This document shows positions 37,281 to 46,106 of a stretch of DNA of 64,000 nt, piece by piece. The notes below the pieces were generated by a model. That model was not told where the DNA came from. It did not search any database and saw nothing but the letters and a program-made list of their open reading frames with translations. Numbering within the stretch: the stretch's first letter is position 1; every line of letters begins with the position of its first letter. The DNA comes from Rhizobium grahamii (GTDB lineage: Bacteria; Pseudomonadota; Alphaproteobacteria; Rhizobiales; Rhizobiaceae), in NCBI RefSeq assembly GCF_009498215.1, contig NZ_CP043499.1, positions 1,438,001-1,502,000 on the forward strand. The letters are read 5' to 3'. The position numbers and the translations under genes were made by a program.

Positions 37281-38213
37281 CTAAACGCTCTCGACAGCAG
37301 CAACCTCGGCGGCAGCCTCCCGGATCGTCTGCATCAGGATCGATTGCGGAAGCGAAGGGATGGCATCGGTTCGCATGGTCAGTCCGACAGGCCCACGGGT
37401 CTCGGTCGTATCGATCGGCAGCACGCGGAGGACGCCGTCGCTGACATCCGAGGCAACCACGCCGCTTGAGATGATCCAGATCGCATCGCTCTTGCGCACG
37501 AAGGCTCGCCCGAACGCGTCGGACACGGTCTCGATCTGGTTCGGCAGGCTCGCGACGCCATTGGCGATCAGGAAGCTTTCCACGAATGGCCTGATGATCG
37601 AGGCTCTCGTCGGCATCAGGACGGTGTAATCGCCGAGGTTGGCAAACAGGGATTGGCGTGCCTCCAACAGCGGATGACCCGCCCGGACAGCAAACACCAC
37701 CTGCTCGGAATAGAGATGCTCGAACGAGAAGCCAGCCATCTTTTCCGCACTGGCAAGCCGACCGACGACCACATCGAGATCGCCGACCCTCAGCTGTTCG
37801 AGAAGAACGGCATTCTCGCCGGTGACGATCTTGATCCGGCTCCAGGTGTTCTCTTTCAGGAAAAGCTCCATGGCGCGCGGCATGATCCGGGTCGATACCG
37901 TCGGAAGCGCACCGATGCGGATGGGTGGCGCTTCGCCGAAACGCTCCTGCGATACGGAATCCAGTCCCTGTCGCAGGGCAGTCAGCGCAGCGCCGGCATG
38001 CCGCAGGAACACCTCGCCATAGCGCGTGATCTTGATGCCGCGCCCGTCACGCTCGAAAACATCGACGCCCAGGACCTCTTCGAGTTCACGGATCGTCTTC
38101 GTAACCGCCGGCTGGCTGACGTGCAGCAGTTCTGCGGCCTTCATCACGCTTTTCTGGCGCGCGACCTCGACAAATGTCTGCAGATGGCGAAACTTCACGC
38201 GACTGTCGATCAT
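37281..38213 (-). CDS. pcaQ: LysR-family activator of protocatechuate catabolism
   Basis: A 310-residue LysR regulator with HTH SVMKAAELLHVSQPAVTKTIRELEEVLGVDVFERDGRGIKIT and a standard effector domain. It is divergent from the pcaDCHGB operon, exactly as in Agrobacterium and Sinorhizobium, where PcaQ activates the operon with beta-carboxy-cis,cis-muconate or its lactone. The start at MIDSRVKF has AAGG at usable spacing; the Met three codons earlier would lie almost on it and within the palindromic box. Confidence 0.92.
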   Translation of the reverse strand: MIDSRVKFRHLQTFVEVARQKSVMKAAELLHVSQPAVTKTIRELEEVLGVDVFERDGRGIKITRYGEVFLRHAGAALTALRQGLDSVSQERFGEAPPIRIGALPTVSTRIMPRAMELFLKENTWSRIKIVTGENAVLLEQLRVGDLDVVVGRLASAEKMAGFSFEHLYSEQVVFAVRAGHPLLEARQSLFANLGDYTVLMPTRASIIRPFVESFLIANGVASLPNQIETVSDAFGRAFVRKSDAIWIISSGVVASDVSDGVLRVLPIDTTETRGPVGLTMRTDAIPSLPQSILMQTIREAAAEVAAVESV

Positions 38214-38220
38214 GGATTTC

Positions 38221-38236
38221 ATAACCTTATAGTTAT
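38221..38236. promoter_or_regulatory. Putative PcaQ-binding box
   Basis: ATAACCTTATAGTTAT is an interrupted palindrome (ATAAC / GTTAT) close to the PcaQ box ATAACC-N4-GGTTAA known in rhizobia. It lies between pcaQ and pcaD, touching the pcaQ start region, so PcaQ could both activate pcaD and repress itself. Confidence 0.6.
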
Positions 38237-38356
38237 CGAAAGGCCATGAAATATCATTTTACCTAACCAGATTAAACATCCAATTTGTCAATGGGTCTGC
38301 GCGTAGCGGTGGGCGGTCGAATGACCGGCTGAGACAGCGCAGAGAGGAGATTTGCA

Positions 38357-39166
38357 GTGCAGTTTGCTCGTATCAACGATATCGCCATTCACTATCAGCT
38401 GATCGGCGCAGCCGCCGACAAGCCCGTGATTGTCTTCGCCAATTCGCTTGGCACCGATTTCCGTATCTGGCGCGACGTTATCGTACGCCTGGCCGGTGAT
38501 TACGCGATCGTTCTCTATGATATGCGTGGGCACGGGCTTTCCGATGTCGGCCAAGTGCCTTACTCGATGCAGGACCATGCATCCGATCTGATCGGCCTGC
38601 TGGATCTGCTGGCTGTCAAGCAGGCCTTCATCTGTGGCCTTTCCGTCGGCGGCTTGATTGCGCAGGCGCTCTATGAGCAGCGGCCCGATCTGGTGCGCGG
38701 CCTCATCCTCTGTGACACCGCTCATAAGATCGGCACGACCGAAAGCTGGAACTCCCGCATCGCGACCGTAGCCAGCAAGGGCATCGGCAGCATCGTCGAT
38801 GGCGTGATGAAACTGTGGTTCACGCCGGCATTCCGTCGTCCCGAAAACACCGCCTATCACGGCTACTGCAACATGCTCGTCCGCCAGCCGCTGGAGGGGT
38901 ATATAGCCACCTGCGAAGCGATCGGCGATGCCGACTACACCGTTGCAGCCACCCGGATTGGCGTTCCGACGATCTGCATCGTCGGCGACCAGGATGGCTC
39001 GACGCCGCCTGAACTGGTCCAGTCCACCGCCAAACTTATTCCAAACGCCCGTTTCGAGATCATTCGCGATGCCGGGCATATCCCCTGCGTGGAGCAGCCA
39101 GAAGCGCTGACGGCGGTCATCCGCGCATTCATCGATTTCGCATTGCATGGAGAAAAGAGCTCATGA
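38357..39166 (+). CDS. pcaD: 3-oxoadipate enol-lactone hydrolase
   Basis: A 269-residue alpha/beta hydrolase that opens beta-ketoadipate enol-lactone to beta-ketoadipate. It shows the nucleophile Ser96 (CGLSVGGL), oxyanion region FANSLGTDFRIW, late Asp (VGDQDGSTP) and His (DAGHIPCVEQP). The start is GTG with GAGGAG upstream. It is the first gene of the operon; the next gene overlaps its stop (ATGA). Confidence 0.94.
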   Translation: MQFARINDIAIHYQLIGAAADKPVIVFANSLGTDFRIWRDVIVRLAGDYAIVLYDMRGHGLSDVGQVPYSMQDHASDLIGLLDLLAVKQAFICGLSVGGLIAQALYEQRPDLVRGLILCDTAHKIGTTESWNSRIATVASKGIGSIVDGVMKLWFTPAFRRPENTAYHGYCNMLVRQPLEGYIATCEAIGDADYTVAATRIGVPTICIVGDQDGSTPPELVQSTAKLIPNARFEIIRDAGHIPCVEQPEALTAVIRAFIDFALHGEKSS

Positions 39167-39567
39167 GTGAACTCCACGAGCCATCCGAACGCTTCGAGCA
39201 GGGAATGGCCACCCGCCGCGCCGTGCTGGGCGACGCCCATGTCGACCGCGCCGAGGCCAGTTCGACGCCGTTCGACAAGCCTTTTCAGGATCTGATCACC
39301 GAAGCCGCCTGGGGGCATGTCTGGTCGCGCCCGACGCTGACCAAGCGCGAGCGATCGATCGTGACCATCGCGCTCCTCGCCGCTCTTGGACAGGATGACG
39401 AGGTGGCCATGCATGTCCGCGCCACCGCCAACACCGGCGCCTCACGAGACGACGTCTGCGAGGCGTTGCTGCACGTAGCGATCTATGCCGGCGTTCCCGC
39501 CGCCAATCACGCCATCAAGATCGCCAAGCACGTTTTCGAACAGATGGACGCCGGAAGAGCGGCCTGA
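39163..39567 (+). CDS. pcaC: 4-carboxymuconolactone decarboxylase
   Basis: A 134-residue enzyme of the CMD/AhpD fold that decarboxylates gamma-carboxymuconolactone to the enol-lactone. It has the family motif FDKPFQDLITEAAWGHVWSRPTLTKRERSIVTIALLAALGQDDEVAMHVRA reduced to its key parts: TKRERS and the helical EVAMHVRA segment. It is separate from pcaD, not fused as in some bacteria. Confidence 0.94.
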   Translation: MSELHEPSERFEQGMATRRAVLGDAHVDRAEASSTPFDKPFQDLITEAAWGHVWSRPTLTKRERSIVTIALLAALGQDDEVAMHVRATANTGASRDDVCEALLHVAIYAGVPAANHAIKIAKHVFEQMDAGRAA

Positions 39568-39577
39568 AAGGCATAGG

Positions 39578-40327
39578 ATGTCAGAGCTACCGAACCGCAA
39601 GCCCGAAACCGGCGCCTTTTTCGCACGAGACCGCGAATGGCACGCGCCCGCCCTCACGCCCGGCTATAAAACCTCGGTCCTGCGCTCGCCACAACGCGCA
39701 TTGTTGTCGCTCGATGGCACGATCTCCGAGATCACCGGCCCGGTTTTCGGTCACTCGATAATCGGTGAACTGGACAACGACCTGATCCATAATTTCGCAA
39801 AGCCGGGCGAGAGCGCCATCGGCGAGCGGATTGTCGTCCACGGTCGCGTGCTGGACGAACGCGGGCGGCCAGTTTCGGGAGCGCTTGTCGAGTTCTGGCA
39901 GGCGAATGCCGGCGGCCGCTACCGGCATAAGAAGGAAACCTATCTCGCCGCCATCGATCCGAATTTCGGCGGTTGCGGACGGTGCGTCGCCGACGAGTAC
40001 GGCCAGTATTCTTTCCGCACCGTTCGACCGGGCGCGTATCCCTGGCCGAACGGCGTCAATGACTGGCGACCGGCCCATATCCATTTCTCCATCTTCGGTC
40101 ACGGCTTTGCCCAGCGTCTGATCACGCAGATGTACTTTGAAGGGGATCCGATGATCTGGAAGTGTCCGATCGTCGGAACCATCCCGGACAAGCAGGCCAT
40201 CGAGCAGTTGATCGCGCCCCTCGACTGGGGCAACACGATCCCGATGGACGCGCGCGCCTATAAGTTCGACATCGTGCTGCGCGGCCGCCGCTCGACGATG
40301 TTCGAGAACCGCATGGAGGGCAACTGA
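39578..40327 (+). CDS. pcaH: Protocatechuate 3,4-dioxygenase beta subunit
   Basis: A 249-residue intradiol dioxygenase subunit that carries the Fe(III) site. The ligands are Tyr115 (GGRYRHKK), Tyr154 (GAYPWPNG), His167 and His169 (PAHIHFS). With PcaG it cleaves protocatechuate to beta-carboxy-cis,cis-muconate. The start follows pcaC by ten bases, and the stop overlaps the pcaG ATG by one base. Confidence 0.95.
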   Translation: MSELPNRKPETGAFFARDREWHAPALTPGYKTSVLRSPQRALLSLDGTISEITGPVFGHSIIGELDNDLIHNFAKPGESAIGERIVVHGRVLDERGRPVSGALVEFWQANAGGRYRHKKETYLAAIDPNFGGCGRCVADEYGQYSFRTVRPGAYPWPNGVNDWRPAHIHFSIFGHGFAQRLITQMYFEGDPMIWKCPIVGTIPDKQAIEQLIAPLDWGNTIPMDARAYKFDIVLRGRRSTMFENRMEGN

Positions 40328-40941
40328 TGGTACAGGAACTCGGCTACCTCAAGGAAACGCCCTCGCAGACGGCGGGCCCCTACGTCCACATCGGACTGAC
40401 CCCGAATATCTGCGACATCGGCGGCGTCTACGAAACCGACCTCGGCTCGGTGATGGTCAACGACAAGACGCTTGGAGAGCGCATCACAATAACCGGCCGG
40501 GTTCTCGATGGAGCCGGTGCACTGGTCCGCGATGCCGTCATCGAGATCTGGCAGGCTGATAGCGCCGGCCTCTACAACAGCCCCTCTGAAATGCGTGGCA
40601 CGGCCGATCCGAATTTTACCGGCTGGGGTCGCTCCGCGACCCGCGCGGACGACGGTGTCTTCTCCTTCGAGACGATCAAGCCCGGCCGCGTTCCTTTCAA
40701 GGATGGGCGCAAGATGGCGCCGCACATCACCGTCTGGATCGTCGCGCGAGGCATCAACATCGGCCTGCATACGCGCATGTATTTCCCGGAGGAAGCGGAG
40801 GCGAACAAGGCCGATCCCCTCCTCCTGCGCATCGAGCATCGCGAGCGTGTCGATACCCTGATCGCCAGCCGCGAGGGATCGACATATACTTTCGATATCA
40901 GGCTCCAGGGCGACAGAGAGACCGTGTTCCTGGATATCTGA
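40327..40941 (+). CDS. pcaG: Protocatechuate 3,4-dioxygenase alpha subunit
   Basis: A 204-residue subunit with the intradiol dioxygenase fold (SQTAGPYVHIGLTP, VIEIWQADSAGLYNS, GWGRSATRADDGVFSFETIKPG) that lacks the iron-ligand tyrosines and histidines of PcaH, as normal for the alpha subunit. It pairs with PcaH in the holoenzyme. Confidence 0.94.
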   Translation: MVQELGYLKETPSQTAGPYVHIGLTPNICDIGGVYETDLGSVMVNDKTLGERITITGRVLDGAGALVRDAVIEIWQADSAGLYNSPSEMRGTADPNFTGWGRSATRADDGVFSFETIKPGRVPFKDGRKMAPHITVWIVARGINIGLHTRMYFPEEAEANKADPLLLRIEHRERVDTLIASREGSTYTFDIRLQGDRETVFLDI

Positions 40942-41015
40942 GCCGCCGGCAGCGCGGGCATCTTGCAACGAACCCGTTCCGGGCGCAGTAAGAGGTGCCC
41001 GCGAGAAAGACGCCG

Positions 41016-42074
41016 ATGACCACCTCACCTTTCGACCACCCCTTCCTGTCCGGCCTGCTCGGCGACGAGGAAACGAAATCCTATTTCTCTGCAAAGGCGG
41101 ACATCCGCGCGATGCTGGATTTCGAGGCCGCGCTTGCCAGGGCCGAGGCCATTCACGGCGTGATTTCGCATGATGCCGCCCGCCATATCGGAAACGTCTG
41201 CGCCACCTTCGAACCTGATATATTGCAGCTCAGAACAGCGACAGCCCGTGACGGTGTCGTTGTCGCCGATCTCGTCAAGCAGCTTCGCAGCGCGGTTGGA
41301 ACTCCGTTCTCGGAATGTGTCCACCTCGGGGCCACGAGCCAGGATGTGATCGACACCAGTCTGATGATCCGCCTGAAGGCGGTTGCGTTCCTCTTCGCAA
41401 ACAGGCTGTCGCACGTCGCCGGTCGCTTGGACAAGCTCGACGCAGAGCACGGCAAGAATGGCCTGATGGGGCGAACCCGCATGCAGGCAGCGATACCGAT
41501 CACGGTGTCGGATCGCCTGCGAGCGTGGCGCGCACCCCTCGACGGGTATCGTGACAGGCTGACGGAACTTCGCTTTGCTCTGCAGTTCGGCGGCGCCGCC
41601 GGCACCCTCGACAAGCTGCGTGACGGCGCGGTCGCGGTGCGGGCATCGCTGGCGCAAGAGCTTGGCCTTTCAGACATGCCTCAATGGCAAAACCAGCGCG
41701 GAGCCATCGCGGATTTTGCCAACCTGCTCTCGCTCATCAGCGGAAGCCTCGGCAAATTCGGCCAGGATATCGCGCTTCTCGCGCAAGCCGTTGACGAGAT
41801 CGAGCTTTCAGGCGGCGGCGGATCCTCCGCCATGGCACACAAGCAGAATCCCGTCGCCGCGGAAGCACTCGTTGCGCTTGCCCGCTTCAACGCAACCCAG
41901 CTTTCCGGGATGCATCAGTCGCTTGTGCACGAACAAGAGCGATCAGGCGCCGCCTGGACGCTGGAGTGGCTGATCCTGCCGCAAATGGTTATGGCTACGG
42001 CCGCGTCGTTGCGACTGGCGATTGAACTGGCCGGCAACATGAAGAGGATCGGCCCCGCGAACCATAACCACTGA
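41016..42074 (+). CDS. pcaB: 3-carboxy-cis,cis-muconate cycloisomerase
   Basis: A 352-residue fumarase/aspartase-superfamily enzyme that lactonises beta-carboxy-cis,cis-muconate. It shows the conserved CVHLGATSQDVIDTSLMIR and the superfamily signature GGSSAMAHKQNP with the catalytic Ser loop. It is shorter than the roughly 450-residue Pseudomonas enzyme, as is usual for rhizobia. The last gene of pcaDCHGB. Confidence 0.93.
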   Translation: MTTSPFDHPFLSGLLGDEETKSYFSAKADIRAMLDFEAALARAEAIHGVISHDAARHIGNVCATFEPDILQLRTATARDGVVVADLVKQLRSAVGTPFSECVHLGATSQDVIDTSLMIRLKAVAFLFANRLSHVAGRLDKLDAEHGKNGLMGRTRMQAAIPITVSDRLRAWRAPLDGYRDRLTELRFALQFGGAAGTLDKLRDGAVAVRASLAQELGLSDMPQWQNQRGAIADFANLLSLISGSLGKFGQDIALLAQAVDEIELSGGGGSSAMAHKQNPVAAEALVALARFNATQLSGMHQSLVHEQERSGAAWTLEWLILPQMVMATAASLRLAIELAGNMKRIGPANHNH

Positions 42075-42192
42075 ACTATGTATTTCGCCTTTTATTTCAT
42101 TTTACATTACCGTTTTGGATGAGACACTATCGCCACAAGGTTAGCTTCGGGCTGATCCGGCGTGGGAGTGCGCCACAGCAATGGGAGGATTT

Positions 42193-43365
42193 ATGAAAAA
42201 GCTTGTTCTGGCCGCCGTCGCGGCAGTCGTCATGAGCACAGCGGCTTACGCCGACACGATCAAGGTCGGTGTCGTTGGGCCGTTCTCGGGTCCGTTTGCC
42301 TTGCAGGGCAAGAACTTCAAGGCCGGTATCGACGCCTACATGGCGTTGCACGGCGACAAGGTCGGCGAGAATACCGTCGAGGTTATCTATCGCGACCTTC
42401 CCGCGGCCGACCCGGCACAGTCCAAGGCGCTGGCGCAGGAACTGGTCGTCAAGGAAAAGGTCCAGTATCTCGCGGGCTTCTATTTCACGCCGGATGCCAT
42501 GGCCGTGACTCCGATCCTGAAGCAGGCAAACACGCCGCTCGTCATCATGAACGCCGCGACCTCCGCGATCGTCACGAAGAGCCCGCTTGTGGTGCGCACC
42601 TCGTTCACGACCTGGCAGACCTCGACGCCGATCGCCAAGGTTGCCCATGATGCGGGCGTCAGCAAGGTCATTTCTGTCGTCAGTGATTACGGCCCCGGTG
42701 TCGACGCTGAAAACGCATTCAAGGCTGCTTTCGAGAAGGAAGGCGGGCAGGTCGTCGAGGCGATCCGCATGCCGCTTTCGACCAACGATTTCAGCCCGAT
42801 CATGCAGCGCATCAAGGACTCCGGCGCCCAGGGCGTTTTTGCCTTCCTGCCATCAGGGCCGACCACGCTTGGCTTCGTAAAGGCCTATAACGAGAACGGC
42901 CTCAAGGCCGCCGGCATCAAGTTCTTTGCTCCGGGCGACCTGACGCAGGAATCCGACCTGCCGGCGCTTGGCGAGGCAGCACTCGGCATCCAGACGACCT
43001 TCCATTATGCCGTCTCGCATGACTCGCCCGAGAATAAGGCGTTTGTCGAGGCCGCTTCCAAGGCAATCGGCAACAAGGCCGAACTGTCCTTCCCGGCCGT
43101 CGGTGCTTACGACGGCATGAATGTCATCTACAAGATGATCGAGGCAACCGGCGGCAAGCAGGACGCGGCGAAGGCCGTCGAAGCGGTCAAGGGTCTTTCC
43201 TGGGTCAGCCCGCGAGGCCCGGTTTCCATCGATCCGGAAAGCCGTCACATCACCCAGAACATCTACCTGCGTGAAGTCACCAAGGCTGATGGCGGCACAT
43301 ACTACAACAAGGAAGTTCAAACCTTCGAAAAGCAGGGCGACCCTGGTCTCGCCGCGGCGAAGTAA
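42193..43365 (+). CDS. ABC transporter substrate-binding protein, branched-chain amino acid type
   Basis: A 390-residue periplasmic binding protein with a clear signal peptide (MKKLVLAAVAAVVMSTAAYA) and a type I Leu/Ile/Val-binding fold (IKVGVVGPFSGPFALQGKNFKAG, VISVVSDYGPGVDAENAF). GGAGG precedes the chosen ATG. It follows pcaB directly and begins a five-gene importer. The context suggests uptake of a protocatechuate-pathway acid such as 4-hydroxybenzoate rather than an amino acid. Confidence 0.9.
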   Translation: MKKLVLAAVAAVVMSTAAYADTIKVGVVGPFSGPFALQGKNFKAGIDAYMALHGDKVGENTVEVIYRDLPAADPAQSKALAQELVVKEKVQYLAGFYFTPDAMAVTPILKQANTPLVIMNAATSAIVTKSPLVVRTSFTTWQTSTPIAKVAHDAGVSKVISVVSDYGPGVDAENAFKAAFEKEGGQVVEAIRMPLSTNDFSPIMQRIKDSGAQGVFAFLPSGPTTLGFVKAYNENGLKAAGIKFFAPGDLTQESDLPALGEAALGIQTTFHYAVSHDSPENKAFVEAASKAIGNKAELSFPAVGAYDGMNVIYKMIEATGGKQDAAKAVEAVKGLSWVSPRGPVSIDPESRHITQNIYLREVTKADGGTYYNKEVQTFEKQGDPGLAAAK

Positions 43366-43404
43366 AGGCTGAATTGCCTTCAATATCTGCAGCGGATCTG
43401 AAAT

Positions 43405-43430
43405 GCCTGGAACGCGCAAGCGCTCCAGGC
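43405..43430 (+). repeat. Stable intergenic mRNA hairpin with GNRA tetraloop
   Basis: GCCTGGA and TCCAGGC flank CGC-GCAA-GCG, giving a two-part stem closed by a GCAA tetraloop. It lies between the binding-protein and permease genes, where such hairpins often protect the upstream mRNA or partially stop transcription so that binding protein exceeds permease. Confidence 0.65.
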
Positions 43431-43469
43431 TCCAGAGCGGACCCGCTCGAACAGCATCGGGATAGCCTC

Positions 43470-44333
43470 ATGCAAACAGTCTTCAGCATAGCCGTCGATG
43501 CGCTCGCCTATGGCATGGTGCTATTCGTCATCTCCATCGGGCTTTCGGTTACGATGGGATTGATGCGCGTCGTCAATCTTGCGCATGGCGCCTTTGCCAT
43601 GATCGGAGGCTATATCGCCTCCTACGCGGCACGCGATCTCGGGCTTGGATATGGCGTTGCCGTGATTGCCGCCGTCGTCGGCACGGTCGTCATAGCGATT
43701 CCGATCGAACGCTTCCTTTACAGACGCATCTATGGCCAGCCCGAACTGACGCAGGTGTTGATGACGATCGGCATTACCTTCTGCATCATCGGCATCGCGA
43801 ACTATGTCTTCGGTCCTACATTGAAGACGATTCCGTTGCCATCGGAGCTCCAGGGCTCAGCTGACCTTGGCTTCCGAACCATTCCCGTGCATCGCCTCTT
43901 CGCGATCCTCTGCGGCCTCGCCGTCGCAGGCGGCCTCTGGTACGCGATCGAAAGGACGAGCTTCGGCGTGAAACTGCGCGCTTCCGTCGACAATGCGGCG
44001 ATGGCCGCCGCGCTTGGTGTACGCACGCAGATCATTTATGCGCTGAGCTTTGCCGTGGCCGTCGGGCTCGCAGCCTTCGGCGGCGTGGTCGGCGCTGAAC
44101 TCCTGCCGGTCGAGCCCTATTACGCACTGCGCTATATGGTGACCTTCCTCGTCGTGGTGTCGGTCGGGGGCGCGGGATCAATCCCCGGCGCATTGATCGC
44201 CTGCCTGGTGCTCGGCGGTATCGACACCACGGGCCGCTACCTCATGCCGGAATTCGGCGAATTCTTCTTCTACCTCGCGGTTATCGCCATCATCTGCATA
44301 TTCCCGCGCGGTCTTGCGGGGAGGACGAAATAG
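43470..44333 (+). CDS. ABC transporter permease, LivH type
   Basis: A 287-residue inner-membrane permease with eight or so helices and the LivH signatures GLSVTMGLMRVVNLAHGAFAMIGGY and SVGGAGSIPGALIACLVLGGID. GGGATAG precedes the start. It forms the translocation channel with the next permease. Confidence 0.91.
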   Translation: MQTVFSIAVDALAYGMVLFVISIGLSVTMGLMRVVNLAHGAFAMIGGYIASYAARDLGLGYGVAVIAAVVGTVVIAIPIERFLYRRIYGQPELTQVLMTIGITFCIIGIANYVFGPTLKTIPLPSELQGSADLGFRTIPVHRLFAILCGLAVAGGLWYAIERTSFGVKLRASVDNAAMAAALGVRTQIIYALSFAVAVGLAAFGGVVGAELLPVEPYYALRYMVTFLVVVSVGGAGSIPGALIACLVLGGIDTTGRYLMPEFGEFFFYLAVIAIICIFPRGLAGRTK

Positions 44334-44334
44334 G

Positions 44335-45345
44335 ATGGCTGCCATCATGAACACCGAAACAGCAACCTCCGCCGCCGCCCGCACCCATCGTTCGTTCGGA
44401 CGCGATGCCGCCGGCCTTGCGGCGATCATCGTGGTTGCCGTCATTGGCTACTTCATCTTTCCGGACAATCTGGCGCTGCTCACACGCATCGTCGCCATCG
44501 CTCTGCTTGTCCTCTCGCTTGACCTCGTCACCGGCTATTGCGGCGTGGCGACGCTTGGCCATGCCGCGCTTTTCGGTTCCGGAGCCTATGCAGCCGGCAT
44601 CCTCTCGGCGCACTACGGCATCAACGACCCTCTGCTGATGACCCTTGCCGGCATCGTTGGCGGGGCAGCGGCCGGACTGATCAGCGGTGCGGTGATCCTT
44701 CGCGGTCACGGCCTGCCGCAGCTCGTGCTCTCTATCGCACTGATCAATCTGTTCCACGAATTCGCCAACAAGGCGTCCGGCTGGACCGGAGGCAGCGACG
44801 GTCTCTCCGGCATTTCGGCCGACCCCATCTTCGGCTACTTCGAATTCGATCTTTACGGCCATACGGCCTATGCCTTTGCGATCGCGCTTCTGCTGATCGT
44901 TTTCGTGGTACTGCGCCTGCTCGTCCGTTCTCCTTTCGGAATGCTGTGTCGCGGGATCAAGGAAGACCCGGTGCGCATTCGCGCCATGGGTGCTTCGCCG
45001 AAGGCGGCCCTGATGAAGATGTATGTCATATCAGGCGCGGTCGCCGGTGTTGGGGGGGCGCTCAATGCCATCACCACACAGGTCGTCGGGCTGGACAGCT
45101 TGTCCTTCACCATGTCGGCGGAGTCGCTCGTCATGCTCGTTCTTGGCGGCACGGGTTCGCTATTCGGCGCCCTTTCCGGCACCGTGATCTTCATGCTGTT
45201 TGAGGACTATGTCTCGGCTGCTAACCCCTTCCATTGGCTGACGATGGTCGGCGCGCTGCTGATTGCCGTCGTCCTCTTCGCGCCGAAGGGCCTCTATGGC
45301 ACTGCCGCGGCCTTCCTGAACCGCAGAAAGGAGGCCGGACAATGA
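44335..45345 (+). CDS. ABC transporter permease, LivM type
   Basis: A 336-residue permease with LivM signatures (LDLVTGYCGVATLGHAALFGSGAYAAG, and the ATPase-contact loop GMLCRGIKEDPVRIRAMG). It starts one base after the LivH stop. Its own stop overlaps the ATP-binding gene (ATGA). Confidence 0.91.
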   Translation: MAAIMNTETATSAAARTHRSFGRDAAGLAAIIVVAVIGYFIFPDNLALLTRIVAIALLVLSLDLVTGYCGVATLGHAALFGSGAYAAGILSAHYGINDPLLMTLAGIVGGAAAGLISGAVILRGHGLPQLVLSIALINLFHEFANKASGWTGGSDGLSGISADPIFGYFEFDLYGHTAYAFAIALLLIVFVVLRLLVRSPFGMLCRGIKEDPVRIRAMGASPKAALMKMYVISGAVAGVGGALNAITTQVVGLDSLSFTMSAESLVMLVLGGTGSLFGALSGTVIFMLFEDYVSAANPFHWLTMVGALLIAVVLFAPKGLYGTAAAFLNRRKEAGQ

Positions 45346-46106
45346 GCGCCGTCTTCGAAGTCCTCAACCTGAAGAAATCCTTCGGCGGCCTTGCGGTGAC
45401 GAACGACGTCTCCCTGTCGATGGCGCCGGGCGACCGAGTGGCGCTGATCGGCCCGAATGGCGCCGGCAAGACCACCTTCGTCAATCTTGTGACCGGAAAT
45501 CTTCAGCCGGATTCAGGCGATGTGCGCCTTGCCGGCGAGACCGTCACAAAAGTCGGCGCCAATGGTCGCGTGAAACGCGGACTTGTGCGCTCGTTCCAGG
45601 TTACCCGGCTCTTCCAGGAGATGACGCCGGCCGAGCATGTTGCCCTTGCCATCCTCCAGCGTCAGGGACGCACGGGTCGCATGTTCGGGAATTTTCTTGC
45701 CATGCCCGACGTGATGGACGAGGTCGGCGATCTGCTCGGCACACTCGGCATCGCCCCTCTCATGCACCGCAAGGTCAGCGAGATAGCCTACGGCCAGCAG
45801 CGCCTCCTTGAGATCGCCGTCGCCATGGCGCTACGTCCAAAAGTGCTGCTGCTCGACGAACCTGCTGCCGGCGTGCCCCAAAGCGACACCGGGCGCATCG
45901 AGCAGGCGCTTGCCGATCTGCCGGCCGATCTCGCTGTCCTGATGATCGAGCACGACATGGATCTCGTCTTCCGCTTTGCCAAGCGCGTGGTGGTTCTCGC
46001 CGCAGGCGCGATCATCTTCGACGGCTCGCCCGCCGACGTCACCAAGGATGCCCGCGTTCGCGAGGCCTATCTCGGGAGCTATGCCAATGCCAGCCACGCC
46101 GCTTGA
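45342..46106 (+). CDS. ABC transporter ATP-binding protein, LivG type
   Basis: A 254-residue nucleotide-binding subunit: Walker A GPNGAGKTT, Q-loop region RSFQVTRLF, signature region SEIAYGQQRLLEIA, and Walker B VLLLDEPAAG. The signature lacks the usual LSGGQ but matches the LivG variant YGQQR. The start overlaps the preceding stop codon. Confidence 0.92.
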   Translation: MSAVFEVLNLKKSFGGLAVTNDVSLSMAPGDRVALIGPNGAGKTTFVNLVTGNLQPDSGDVRLAGETVTKVGANGRVKRGLVRSFQVTRLFQEMTPAEHVALAILQRQGRTGRMFGNFLAMPDVMDEVGDLLGTLGIAPLMHRKVSEIAYGQQRLLEIAVAMALRPKVLLLDEPAAGVPQSDTGRIEQALADLPADLAVLMIEHDMDLVFRFAKRVVVLAAGAIIFDGSPADVTKDARVREAYLGSYANASHAA

